The notes under the pieces are model-generated. The model saw only the letters and a list, made by a program, of their open reading frames with translations, had not been told where the DNA came from and did not search any database. Positions 9,159 through 18,800 of a DNA stretch of 64,000 nucleotides are shown here, in pieces (the stretch's first letter is position 1; each line of letters begins with the position of its first letter). The translations under genes and the position numbers were made by a program. Source of the stretch: Oscillospiraceae bacterium (GTDB taxonomy: Bacteria; Bacillota; Clostridia; Oscillospirales; Acutalibacteraceae); contig CADARP010000001.1 of assembly GCA_902790325.1 (NCBI GenBank), positions 310,001 to 374,000 of the forward strand, written 5' to 3'.

Positions 9159-10013
9159 ATGGAGCACGTACTGCGGCAGATCCTCGATGATCTGCAAAAC
9201 GACAAACTCTCTCATGCTGTTCTGATCGAAGGCGGCACGGCTGCGGAACGCGAGGAAACGGCACGTCAGACCGCGCAGGCAATCCTTTGCGGCGGACAAA
9301 CGAAGCCTTGCGGCGTATGCGCGTCCTGCGTCAAGGCGGCGGCAAATTCACATCCGGATATCCTTGTGTTCTCCGGCGGAACGACGCCGGGCAGCTTCAA
9401 GGTCGACACGGTACGCGAGATCCGTGCGCAGGCGAGCATACTACCCAACGAATCGGAATACAAAGTTTTCCTGCTTCTTGCCTGTGAAACCATGCTGCCG
9501 GCTGCACAGAACGCGCTGTTAAAAATAATCGAGGAGCCGCCGTATTTTGTACGTTTTGTGCTTTGCTGCAGCACACAACGCGCGATGCTTGACACGATCC
9601 TGTCGCGTGTGACGGTCTATTCCGGCCCGAGCGCGTCGTCGGCGGATGCAGACGACGAAAAGGCGGCGCAGGCAAACGCGCTTGCCCGCACGATTCTGCG
9701 CACGATCGCGTCGCAGGATGAGGCTCGTCTGCTGCGTGAAACGGCAATCCTTGAAAAAGACAAGGATCTGTTTCGTCTGACATGCACAGCGCTTGCATCC
9801 CTGACGGCGGACGTGCTGGTCAGCTCCGTGCGGCCGGAGCTTTCCGACGCCTTCAAAGAGGAAATCGTCAGCCGCGTTTCGGCAAAACATCTCCTGTATT
9901 ATCTGGATATCGCAAACAAAACGGTGCAATCTATGCAGTGGAACTGCAACGCAAATCTGCTGCTCAACATTTTCTGCGCACAGCTTTGCACCGATCCAAA
10001 CGAAAGGATATAA
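9159..10013 (+). CDS. holB: DNA polymerase III delta-prime subunit
   Basis: A 284-residue clamp-loader subunit. It carries the zinc-binding CGVCASC block near residue 48, the LPAAQNALLKIIEEPP signature and an SRV segment in place of the usual SRC arginine-finger motif. The P-loop is degenerate (IEGGTAAEREE has no GxGK), so it is probably not an ATPase itself, as with E. coli delta-prime. It forms the clamp loader with DnaX and HolA. Start ATG follows the darA stop by one base with no Shine-Dalgarno, so reinitiation from darA is likely. Confidence 0.9.
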   Translation: MEHVLRQILDDLQNDKLSHAVLIEGGTAAEREETARQTAQAILCGGQTKPCGVCASCVKAAANSHPDILVFSGGTTPGSFKVDTVREIRAQASILPNESEYKVFLLLACETMLPAAQNALLKIIEEPPYFVRFVLCCSTQRAMLDTILSRVTVYSGPSASSADADDEKAAQANALARTILRTIASQDEARLLRETAILEKDKDLFRLTCTALASLTADVLVSSVRPELSDAFKEEIVSRVSAKHLLYYLDIANKTVQSMQWNCNANLLLNIFCAQLCTDPNERI

Positions 10014-10017
10014 ATCT

Positions 10018-10881
10018 ATGGCAATCATTATCGGCGTTCGTTTCAAAGAGGTTGGCAAAGTCTACTTCTTTGATCCGAAAGGAATCGAATTTGAGGAAAA
10101 TGACAATGTGATCGTCGAAACTGCGCGCGGCGTAGAGTGCGGCACCGTAGCGGTCGCCAACAAAGATGTTCCGGAAGATGAGATCGTTCATCCGCTCAAG
10201 CCCGTCATTCGCAAAGCAACGCCGCAGGATATGAAAACGCTTGAGGACAACAAGAGAAAAGAAGTCAATGCGTTCAATATTTGTCTTGAAAAGATCGAAA
10301 AGCACAAGCTCGAAATGAAGCTTGTCGATGTGGAATATACATTTGACGGCGGCAAGATCTTGTTTTACTTCACCGCAGACGGCCGTGTGGATTTCCGTGA
10401 GCTGGTCAAGGATCTGGCGTCTGTGTTCCGTACACGCATCGAACTGCGCCAGATCGGCGTGCGCGACGAAGCGAAGATGCTCGGCGGGCTGGGTATGTGC
10501 GGCAGACCTTTCTGCTGCAGCAGCTTTATGGGGGATTTCCAGCCTGTCTCGATCAAGATGGCAAAAGAACAGGGCCTGTCGCTGAATCCCGTTAAAATCA
10601 GCGGTACGTGCGGCAGGCTGATGTGCTGTCTCAAGCACGAGCAGAACGCGTACGAGCATCTGCTCCGTGTCACGCCCAAGGTCGGCGCAATCGTAGAAAC
10701 GGACGAGGGCAAGGGTACGGTCGTCGAAAACAATCTGCTGACCGGTCAGCTCAAGGTGCGCCTCGATTCCAGACCGGATGCCGCGCCCAAGATCTGCCAC
10801 CGCAAGAAGGTCAAGACCGTGCGCGACGGACAGATCCGGGTGGATCGCTCCGAGATGGAAGCGCTCAAGGGCATCGAATGA
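10018..10881 (+). CDS. ricT: PSP1 domain protein RicT (YaaT)
   Basis: The 287-residue protein has the PSP1 domain with the cysteine-rich signatures GMCGRPFCCSSF near residue 160 and CGRLMCCLKHEQ near 198. In Bacillus, RicT joins RicA and RicF in a Fe-S-containing complex that assists RNase Y in mRNA maturation and affects the Spo0A phosphorelay. A role in sporulation timing would fit the sporulation genes nearby. It begins four bases after holB; AAAGGATATAAATCT lies before the start. Family assignment is firm; partner proteins are not in this window. Confidence 0.92.
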   Translation: MAIIIGVRFKEVGKVYFFDPKGIEFEENDNVIVETARGVECGTVAVANKDVPEDEIVHPLKPVIRKATPQDMKTLEDNKRKEVNAFNICLEKIEKHKLEMKLVDVEYTFDGGKILFYFTADGRVDFRELVKDLASVFRTRIELRQIGVRDEAKMLGGLGMCGRPFCCSSFMGDFQPVSIKMAKEQGLSLNPVKISGTCGRLMCCLKHEQNAYEHLLRVTPKVGAIVETDEGKGTVVENNLLTGQLKVRLDSRPDAAPKICHRKKVKTVRDGQIRVDRSEMEALKGIE

Positions 10882-10897
10882 TTTTATTAAAAATGTA

Positions 10898-10925
10898 TTG
10901 CATTTTCTGAAAAGTGTGATACAAT
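10898..10925 (+). promoter_or_regulatory. Strong promoter for ferredoxin gene
   Basis: TTGCAT at 10898-10903 and TACAAT at 10920-10925, 16 bases apart, with an extended -10 (TGA directly before TACAAT). It lies between ricT and the ferredoxin start, so the ferredoxin can be expressed independently. Confidence 0.7.
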
Positions 10926-10955
10926 GATAACAAATCAAAAAGGAGGAAGACGACT

Positions 10956-11126
10956 ATGGCATACATCATCTCTGACGAATGCATTTCCTGCGGCGCTTGC
11001 GCAGCAGAATGCCCTGTTGAGGCCATTTCCGAAGGCGATGCGAAGTACGTGATCGACGCAGATAAGTGCATCGACTGCGGCACCTGCGCAGATACTTGCC
11101 CGGTTGGCGCTCCCGCAGCGGAATAA
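10956..11126 (+). CDS. Small 2[4Fe-4S] clostridial-type ferredoxin
   Basis: A 56-residue acidic protein with two CxxCxxCxxxCP motifs: CISCGACAAECP and CIDCGTCADTCP. This is the classic clostridial ferredoxin, a soluble low-potential electron carrier for hydrogenases, pyruvate:ferredoxin oxidoreductase and related enzymes. AAGGAGG stands eight bases before the ATG. It has its own extended -10 promoter and is closed by a strong bidirectional hairpin terminator, so it is probably a highly expressed single-gene unit. Confidence 0.95.
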   Translation: MAYIISDECISCGACAAECPVEAISEGDAKYVIDADKCIDCGTCADTCPVGAPAAE

Positions 11127-11140
11127 TCGGAATCCAAAAA

Positions 11141-11200
11141 AGCATCGACCCGCCGTAATACCTTTTCGGTCATTACGGCGGGTCGTGTCTTTTATGTTGT
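11141..11200 (+). terminator. Bidirectional intrinsic terminator between ferredoxin and DHHW genes
   Basis: A perfect 13-bp stem (11147-11159 with 11172-11184, GACCCGCCGTAAT and its complement) around a 12-base loop. Followed by GTGTCTTTTA on the plus strand and, read in the other direction, by GCTTTTTTGG, so it can end both converging transcripts. Confidence 0.85.
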
Positions 11201-11201
11201 T

Positions 11202-12557
11202 TTAGCTTGCAACCCTTTGCAGCGTGTTCATCAGCGACGCGCTGCGCGTAGCGGAAATGTTGTTGATAAACAGAACGCAGTCGATATTGTGTTCTTTTGC
11301 AAAACTGCTGACGCTGCCGCGCCAGTAGCGGTAGTCCACCACGTGTACTTCGCTGAAATTGGCGGCGATGAACGGAACCATAGCGTTCCCGAAAGATTCC
11401 TTGACAACCAAACACGTTTTCGGCTCGGTAATCGATGCATTCCGCAGGATCGTATACGGATTGTCCCCGCCGATAAACGTGCTGTATTTGGACGATGCGC
11501 TCCATTCCGATACATCGTAAATAACTTCCCAGTCGTTCGTCCTGCCGTTTTTGTCGGTATACTGCAGTGTGACCGGTGCCTTGGGTTTGTATGCGTAAAC
11601 CGTATCCGGATGATTCTCGAGCGCGGCGTTCTTTTTTGTTTCCGCAACAAAAGAACCTTTGAAACCGTCGAACTTAAACTCCTCGAACGCGTCAAGCGGT
11701 TTCGGCTGATCCTGAATGGCACGACAAAACTGCGTATAGGCGTAGTATGCGCCCAGCGCCGTCCAGTGGTGATCCGTGCGGTAGTAGATATACTCCGTCC
11801 GATGGCTGCGCAGCACATTATATACATTGACAGAATGCACTTGCGGCGTCATGCACGAAAAGATGTATCGCATCGCGTCAGCCTGGCTGGAGCTGTTGAT
11901 TTTGGCGCGTTCTTTGTCGGGCATGGTGATATCCACGCTCGTCGGAACAACAAGATCGTACACGTCCGAAACGCCTTCCAGATTCTGTGCGGTGCGGCTG
12001 ACGATAGCGGCATAGCGCTCCGCCGTGTCCTTGACAAAATTGTATACCTCATACGCCGCGTCATTGACGACAACCAAAGCGCCGAGATTCTGCACCAGCG
12101 CATTGTCCACTTCGATCGTACCTCCGATCGTTTCATCGATCGTGTCGTCGACCGGGTCGAGTCCCTCGATAACGGGAAGGGCAACGGGCTCGTTCGGCTC
12201 GTCCGGTATTTCATCGGCCTTCTCATCCGTCAATCCGACATACTGCGTGCCGAACCCATACAATGATTTCAGCTTGCCGTTTGCCGTGACCATCGCCTCA
12301 CGGAACGGGAATGTGTCGGAAAACCAGAGATTGATCCCATCAAAAAACGTGCCGCTTGCCAGCGCTTTTACGGAAAGTGTCGGAAACGCAGTCAGCTCAC
12401 GCTTCTCCGACTCCGACGTCTTCGGACGCAGAGGCAGCATCCACGAAACGAGAAAGCCGACAGCAAGCAGTGCAATGAACACTTTAAACTGCCACCGCCG
12501 CATGGATTTGTTGACTTTTTTTCGTATGGTTTTGCGGATTTTTTTCGGCTTCGCCAC
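11202..12557 (-). CDS. DHHW family protein (AlgX/AlgJ-like partner of MBOAT acetylase)
   Basis: The 451-residue protein has a basic N-terminus, one membrane segment (about 24-42) and an extracytoplasmic SGNH-like domain with YYRTDHHWTALGAYYAY and VVKESFGNAMVPF. DHHW proteins are related to AlgJ/AlgX, which transfer acetyl groups to extracellular polysaccharide. The insert near residues 110-145 is acidic and low-complexity. The start is a GTG with GGAGG nine bases upstream; the MBOAT gene ends 15 bases before it. The pair probably O-acetylates a surface polymer; which one is unknown. Confidence 0.85.
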   Translation of the reverse strand: MAKPKKIRKTIRKKVNKSMRRWQFKVFIALLAVGFLVSWMLPLRPKTSESEKRELTAFPTLSVKALASGTFFDGINLWFSDTFPFREAMVTANGKLKSLYGFGTQYVGLTDEKADEIPDEPNEPVALPVIEGLDPVDDTIDETIGGTIEVDNALVQNLGALVVVNDAAYEVYNFVKDTAERYAAIVSRTAQNLEGVSDVYDLVVPTSVDITMPDKERAKINSSSQADAMRYIFSCMTPQVHSVNVYNVLRSHRTEYIYYRTDHHWTALGAYYAYTQFCRAIQDQPKPLDAFEEFKFDGFKGSFVAETKKNAALENHPDTVYAYKPKAPVTLQYTDKNGRTNDWEVIYDVSEWSASSKYSTFIGGDNPYTILRNASITEPKTCLVVKESFGNAMVPFIAANFSEVHVVDYRYWRGSVSSFAKEHNIDCVLFINNISATRSASLMNTLQRVAS

Positions 12558-12572
12558 AGTTGGAAACCTCCG

Positions 12573-14042
12573 TCAGAATTGAAAATACAGGAACGGGTTA
12601 TACGAATTGCCGACAAGAGACAGCACGCTCAGAACAAGCAGGATCGCCGGCAGCGCGGTGAAAAGAATACGTTTGGTATACAGTAAGGATTTCGAGTATT
12701 TCGATCTTTCCTCGATCCATTCGCGCAGATTCCGCACGAGCGGCGTCACGGCGACGATACAGACGAGCAGGAAAAAGAGGTTGTTCTCAAAGACGGAAAC
12801 GGCTTCATGGCTGGTGAATCCGTTATGATTGAGGCCGAACAGCCCTTTCAGCACGATGCCGACATAAGCCATACGTGTAAACCGGAACAGCACCCAACCA
12901 AAGAAGACGATCACGAGCGTATACAAATGACGCACGAAGCCGGGCATTTTGCGCAGTTTTTTGAGAATCACGCGCTTTTCCAACACGAGCATAATGAAAT
13001 AGTACAGTCCCCAAAGAATAAAATTCCAGCTCGCGCCGTGCCAGAAACCGGTCAGCAGCCACACGATCAACAGATTGAGAATCGTGCGTGCTTCCCCCTT
13101 GCGGTTACCGCCGAGCGGAATATAAACATAGTCGCGGAAGAAGGAAGACAGCGAAATATGCCAGCAGCGCCAGAATTCGGTCACGGAAGACGTTGTGTAC
13201 GGATAATTGAAGTTCTCTTTATAGTGGAATCCTTCCATCAAACCCATGCCGATCGCCATGTCGGAATAGGCGGAGAAATCAAGATAGATCTGCAGCATGT
13301 AGAAAAGCATCCCAAGCCAAACGAGAGATACGGGACGCGACGCAAGGATCTCGATGTTTTCGGACAGCTTTGTCAAGTCGGACAACTGCGCATCCGGCAG
13401 CAGGATCGTATCGACGAGCGCTCCGCAGCTGTTGGCAAGCAGCGCCTTCTTCGCAAGGCCAACCGCAAAGCGCTGTACGCCCTTACCTCTGTTCGTCCAG
13501 TTGATCTTGCGCAGGCGGATTTCGCGGTGCACGTCGCTGTACCGGATGATGGGACCTGCGATACACTGGTGGAACAAACTCGCGTACAGCAGCAGCTCAT
13601 GAAACTTCGTAGCGCATTTTGCGTCGCCGCGGTACACGTCCGCCACATAGGACAAAAGCTGAAACGTATAGAACGAGATGCCGATGGGCAGGGGAATGTG
13701 CGGTATATTCTCCGGCACGCCGAAAAGCGCATGCAAATTCTCCGCGAAAAATCCCGTGTATTTAAAGACCGACAGCAGGCCGAGGCTGACGACGACGGAA
13801 CCGATCAGTGCAAGCTTTGCGGCAGGTTTGCCGCGGTGCGACGCAATCAGCAGCGAGAAGAACCAATCCGCAAACGTCATTCCGACCAGCAGAAAGACGT
13901 ACATCGGCTCGCCCCAGGCATAAAAGAACAAAGAAAAACACAGCAGTACGATGTTGCGCTTCTTCGTCTCGTCGAAAAAGCTGCAAACAATCAACTGCAG
14001 CGGCAAGAAAAACAGCAAAAAAAAGATGTCGGAAAAAACCAA
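12573..14042 (-). CDS. MBOAT family membrane-bound O-acyltransferase
   Basis: A polytopic protein of about 489 residues with the MBOAT signatures of AlgI/DltB-like acyltransferases: TEFWRCWHISLSSFFRDYVYIPLGGNRKG and the catalytic His in LLTGFWHGASWNF. It moves acetyl groups across the membrane for surface polymer O-acetylation with the DHHW partner. An ATG at 14060 is in frame, but CAGGAG lies inside those first codons and is placed nine bases before the TTG used here. The resulting N-terminus (VFSDIFFLLFFLPL) matches family starts. A consensus promoter lies just upstream. Confidence 0.9.
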   Translation of the reverse strand: MVFSDIFFLLFFLPLQLIVCSFFDETKKRNIVLLCFSLFFYAWGEPMYVFLLVGMTFADWFFSLLIASHRGKPAAKLALIGSVVVSLGLLSVFKYTGFFAENLHALFGVPENIPHIPLPIGISFYTFQLLSYVADVYRGDAKCATKFHELLLYASLFHQCIAGPIIRYSDVHREIRLRKINWTNRGKGVQRFAVGLAKKALLANSCGALVDTILLPDAQLSDLTKLSENIEILASRPVSLVWLGMLFYMLQIYLDFSAYSDMAIGMGLMEGFHYKENFNYPYTTSSVTEFWRCWHISLSSFFRDYVYIPLGGNRKGEARTILNLLIVWLLTGFWHGASWNFILWGLYYFIMLVLEKRVILKKLRKMPGFVRHLYTLVIVFFGWVLFRFTRMAYVGIVLKGLFGLNHNGFTSHEAVSVFENNLFFLLVCIVAVTPLVRNLREWIEERSKYSKSLLYTKRILFTALPAILLVLSVLSLVGNSYNPFLYFQF

Positions 14043-14077
14043 AAACGCCAACTCCTGCATCGGAAACTGATAGTTCT

Positions 14078-14105
14078 ATTATAATCCGTGTGCAAAAAAT
14101 GTCAA
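14078..14105 (-). promoter_or_regulatory. Consensus sigma-A promoter for MBOAT-DHHW operon
   Basis: On the minus strand TTGACA (14105-14100) and TATAAT (14083-14078) are 16 bases apart. Transcription would begin near 14071. That leaves an ATG at 14060 with almost no leader and supports the TTG start at 14042. Confidence 0.8.
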
Positions 14106-14215
14106 TCGGAAAACGCAGTTTTTTCGTGCCGTTTGGCATTTTCGCAGTCATAATGTCGAAGCGTATGAATAGACCAAAATCCGTGCAGATGCGCAGTGCA
14201 CTATTCCCGCTAATA

Positions 14216-14248
14216 TCAAAAAAGAAGCAGGCGACAAACGCCGCCTGC
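14216..14248 (-). terminator. Intrinsic terminator after M20 peptidase gene
   Basis: Minus-strand stem GCAGGCG (14248-14242) with CGCCTGC (14233-14227), eight-base loop, followed by TTCTTTTTTG. Located 29 bases past the M20 stop codon. Confidence 0.75.
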
Positions 14249-14276
14249 CGAGAAAGACAGATTGATTTGTACCGGG

Positions 14277-15749
14277 TCATTCTTCCGCAGAGACCTTGCG
14301 GATGTATGTCTTGAAAAACTCCACACCGCCGCGCAGACACTCAATCGGAATGCGCTCGTTCGTAGCGTGCGTGCACAACAGCAGCGCCGTCGGCGCGACA
14401 AACGGCGAGAAGCGATAGATGTTGTCGCAAATCGGCTCGTAGAAACACGCATCCGTGCCGCCCATGACGAGATACGGCGCGACAATGCTGTCCGGATCGG
14501 TCTGCTGACAGATCTCCTCGATGATATGGAACGCTCTCGAATCGGTCGGCGAGAACTTGGACGCTTCCTTCGAGCGGATAACTTTGATCTTGATGTTCTT
14601 GTTGCGCACGACGCGCTTGATGTGGTTGACGACGTCCTCGGTCGTCGTCCCCGGCATCATGCGGAAATTGATCGTGATCGTCGGCGACTGCGGCAGTACG
14701 TTGGGTGCGGGACTGCCCTGCGCCATGGTGACAGCGGTCGTGGTGCGTGTCATGCTCGCTGCGGGCGGGATCTGTTTGAGTACCTCGCGAACAACGGGAA
14801 GCATCACGGGAAGATTACACGCAATCGTGCGCACCGGGTACGTTGTGCTGCGGCCGATACGGTAAAACAGCTCTGACAGGAACGGCTCGATGCGCGCGGG
14901 GAACTGGTGCGATTCCAGATCGCGGATGACCTGCGCCATTTGTCCGAGACCCGTGTGCTTCGGCGGTTGAGAGGAATGGCCGCCCTTATGATCGAGCGAC
15001 ACTTCCACATCACAATAACCCTTTTCGGCAATGCCGATGCCGGCAAGATTCTTGTGGATCACGCCTTTGACGTTGACCGGCAGGATCGCGCCGCCCTCGT
15101 CCAGCACGGAATCGAGGCGGATACCCCTTTGCCGCAGCACATTCATTATGTCCAGCGCGCCGGCGAACTCCGACGCCACGACTTCCTCATCCTGTCCGAA
15201 CAGCAGATAAACGTCGCGTTCCGGCTCGAAGCCCTCTTCAAGCAGCGTTTCGACAGCCTCCATCACGCCGATCAGATGGTTTTTCATGTCCATTGCGCCG
15301 CGGCCCCAGATATACTCGCCGTCATTGAAGCCTTCATACGGCGGATGCTCCCAGTCGCCCTCTGTACCGGGAGAGACGGGAACCACGTCCTGGTGACCCA
15401 GCAGCGCGATCGGTTCGAGCGCGGGATATTTGCCTTTCCAGCGGTACATGAGATTGGCGCGGCCGATGACTTCCTTTTCGAGCTTCTGCGCGATGAGCGG
15501 ATATGCCTCGTCCAGAAACGCATGGAACCGATCGAATTCATCCCAATCGGTCTTCATTTCATCGGCATTGGAAACGGTGCGGAATTGAATGGCCTTGGAA
15601 ACATTCGCAATCATTCGTTCCTCGTTGACGTCCTCCTGTGTTCTTTCGCCCAAATCGACCTTCTTCGGTCTGTACAGCGCGGCGTGAACAAGATTTGCCG
15701 CGGTCAGACCGGCAGCAGTACCGAGGATCACTTTTGTTCTTTTTTTCAT
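14277..15749 (-). CDS. M20 family metallopeptidase (carboxypeptidase PM20D1-like)
   Basis: A 490-residue dinuclear-zinc hydrolase. Ligand motifs are visible: His in LLGHQDVVPV, Asp in WGRGAMDMKN, the Glu pair in FGQDEEV, and His in CTHATNERIP. The N-terminus has a hydrophobic segment (8-25), so it may be membrane-tethered. Closest in layout to the M20 group that includes Gly-X carboxypeptidase and PM20D1, which cut or form amide bonds of acylated or small peptides. Substrate is unknown. GGAGG lies ten bases before the ATG, and a TTGTAA-17-TATAAT promoter lies just upstream, separate from polC. Confidence 0.88.
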   Translation of the reverse strand: MKKRTKVILGTAAGLTAANLVHAALYRPKKVDLGERTQEDVNEERMIANVSKAIQFRTVSNADEMKTDWDEFDRFHAFLDEAYPLIAQKLEKEVIGRANLMYRWKGKYPALEPIALLGHQDVVPVSPGTEGDWEHPPYEGFNDGEYIWGRGAMDMKNHLIGVMEAVETLLEEGFEPERDVYLLFGQDEEVVASEFAGALDIMNVLRQRGIRLDSVLDEGGAILPVNVKGVIHKNLAGIGIAEKGYCDVEVSLDHKGGHSSQPPKHTGLGQMAQVIRDLESHQFPARIEPFLSELFYRIGRSTTYPVRTIACNLPVMLPVVREVLKQIPPAASMTRTTTAVTMAQGSPAPNVLPQSPTITINFRMMPGTTTEDVVNHIKRVVRNKNIKIKVIRSKEASKFSPTDSRAFHIIEEICQQTDPDSIVAPYLVMGGTDACFYEPICDNIYRFSPFVAPTALLLCTHATNERIPIECLRGGVEFFKTYIRKVSAEE

Positions 15750-15778
15750 GGGGGCAGCACCTCCGTATCGTTTGTCTT

Positions 15779-15807
15779 ATTATATAGGCTTTGCGCGGGA
15801 ATTACAA
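15779..15807 (-). promoter_or_regulatory. Promoter for M20 peptidase gene
   Basis: Minus-strand TTGTAA (15807-15802) and TATAAT (15784-15779), 17 bases apart, between the polC stop and the M20 start. Confidence 0.7.
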
Positions 15808-15814
15808 GTATTTT

Positions 15815-18800
15815 TTACAGATCAAACAAGCTGATCTGCGTCGTCTTCGGCAGCGATTCCAGTGCGCCGGCTTCTTCGAGCGCCGTAATCACGCTCTTGG
15901 ACACATTGGCGCGTGTCTGCAGATCCTCCATTGAGATATACTTGCCGCGGCCGTCCTCACGCGCCGCCTGCAGCGCCTGTGCCGCAACGCCGCCTGCGCC
16001 GCTGAGCGCGGAGAAGGGGAGACGGATCTTGCCGTCCTCAAGCCGATAGACCGTCGCGTCGGACTTATAGATATCGACAGGCAGGAACTGCACGCCACGC
16101 GCCATCGCTTCGTTGATGACCTGCAGCGACGTATACGTACCTTCTTCTTTTGCCGTTGCGTCCTTTCCTTTTGCGCGGATCTCCGCCATGCGGCGTTTGA
16201 CCGCCTGACGTCCCTCCATGATTGCCTTGGTGTCGAGATCCTCGCCGCGCACCGTCATATACGTCGAGTAATACTCGATAGGCTTATAGACCTTGTACCA
16301 CGCCAGACGCATCGCCGCGATAACATAGGCCGCGGCGTGCGCTTTGGGGAACATGTATTTGATCTTCATGCACGAGTCAATGTACCAGTCTTCCACGCCC
16401 GCATCCTTCATCGCCTGGATATGTTCAGGCGTCAGGAGTTTCTTTGCCTTGCCCTTACGCACGATCTCCATGATCTTGAACGCGGTCAGGTTGGGCACGC
16501 CCTTCTGGATGAGGTATGTCATGATGCTGTCACGCGTACCGATCACTTCGGAGATCGTGCAGGTGCCGTTCTTGATCAGATCCTGCGCATTGCCGAGCCA
16601 CACATCCGTGCCGTGGGACAGACCGGATATCTGCAGCAGATCGGAGAACGTCTTGGGCTTTGCGTCCATGAACATCTGGCGAACAAACGGCGTACCCATT
16701 TCGGGGATGGACAGCGTGCCGGTCTCGCACTCGATGTCCTCCGCAGTCACGCCGAGCGGCGCCGGACTTTCAAAGAGTTTATACAGAACAGGATCGCACA
16801 CGTCCACGTCCATGACGGAAATGCCGGTCGCATCCTCAAGATACTTATAGATCGTCGGCACATCGTGACCGAGGTTGTCGAGTTTGAGGATCGTGTCGTG
16901 CAGCGCGTGGAAGTCGAAGTGCGTCGTGCGCGTGCCCTTGCCCGCGTCGTCGGCGGGATGCTGAATGGGCGTGAAATCCTCCGCGACTTTATTTGCGGGC
17001 ACAACGACCATGCCGCCGGGATGCTGTCCCGTCGTGCGCTTGACACCCATGCAGCCGAACTTGAGCCGTTCGACCTCGGCATTCGGCAGATCGGTGCCGT
17101 GCTGCTCAAGGTACTTGCGCACAAAACCGTACGCCGTCTTTTCGGCGAGCGTACCGATCGTGCCTGCCTTGAACACGTTGGAGGAACCGAACAGCTCCTC
17201 GGTATACTTGTGCGCGCGCGACTGATATTCGCCGGAGAAGTTCAGGTCGATATCGGGAGATTTGTCGCCGTCGAAACCGAGGAACGTCTCAAACGGGATG
17301 TTGTGTCCGTCTCGGAACATCGGCGTGCCGCAGTTGGGGCAGTCCTTGACCGGCAGATCAAAACCGGACTGGTAGCTGCCGTCAAAAATAAACTCGCTGT
17401 GCTTGCACGTCTTGCAGACGTAGTGCGGGAACAGGGGATTGACCTCGGAAATGCCGGCAGCGAACGCCACGAACGACGACCCGACAGATCCGCGCGAGCC
17501 CACGTAGTAGCCGTGGTCTTCGGAGTTCTTGACAAGTTTCTGCGCAATGATATACAGCACCGCGAAGCCGTTTTTGATGATGGAGCGCAGCTCTTTTTCA
17601 AGCCGTTCCGCAACGTACTGCGGCGGATCGTCGCCGTAGAGTCTGTGCACTCTGTCCCAGCACAGTCGCGTCAGCTCCTCGTCGGAGCCGTCGATATGCG
17701 GCGGGAACGAACCTTTGGGGATCGGCTCGAATCGCTCGATCAGATCGGCAATGCGGTTTGGATTCTCCACAACGACCTGGTATGCTGTCTCGTCGCCGAG
17801 ATAGGAAAACTCCGCAAGCATTTCATTCGTCGTGCGGAAGTACAGCGGCGCCTGTCTGTCGGCGTCGGCGAATCCCTGTCCCGACATGATGATTGCGCGG
17901 AAAATATCATCCTCCGGCTCAAGAAAATGCACGTCGCACGTGGCGACAGTCATCTTGCCCAGTTCGTCGCCGAGACTGATGATGCGGCGGTTGAGGTTTT
18001 CAAGGTCGGCATCCGAACGGATATTGGGATAGCGTTCGGAATTGATGAGAAAGCGGTTATTGCCGTTCGGCTGGATCTCAAGATAGTCATAGAACCGCGC
18101 AATGTCCAGCAGTTCCTCGTGCGGTTTTTCATCCAGAATCGCGCGGAACAACTGTCCAGCTTCGCATGCCGAACCGAGGATCAGCCCCTCGCGGTGCTGC
18201 TCTAAACGGCTTTTCGGGATGCGCGGCACCTTGCGGAAGAATTCCAGATTGGACATCGTGATGAGCTGATAAAGATTCTTGAGCCCGACCAGATTCTTCG
18301 CCAGGATGATGATGTGATACGACGGCAGCGTTTTGACGTCGCCGCCCGCAAGCGAATCGTTGATTTGGGAAATATCGTGGATATCGAGCGTACGTTCGGC
18401 GTCCGCCAGCAGATGCCGAAAGATGCCCGCCAGCGCACGTGCGTCGTCGCAGGCACGGTGATGGTTGAACGCGGGCAGTTTCAGATGCTCCGCGACTGTA
18501 TCCAATTTATAATTCTTCAGGCCCTTATAGATGCTGCGGCAGAAGGGAACAGTATCGATCGATGTGCAGCGGTAGGGAATGTCGCACCGCTTGCATGCTT
18601 CCTGCAGAAAACCCGTATCGAACGGTGCATTATGTGCGACAAGCGGCGCATCGCCGCAAAAAGCAAAGAAATCACGCAGCGCAGCATCTTCGACCGGCGC
18701 ATCGCAAACCATATCGTCCGAGATGCCGGTCAGCTTCGTGATGTTCTGCGGGATCGGGATGAGGGGATTGACAAACGTATCGAACGTCTCGGTCACTTCG

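Noticed and set aside
14043-14060. ATG start for the MBOAT gene
   Set aside because: It would leave only about ten leader bases after the predicted transcription start and no ribosome site; CAGGAG inside these codons fits the TTG at 14042.
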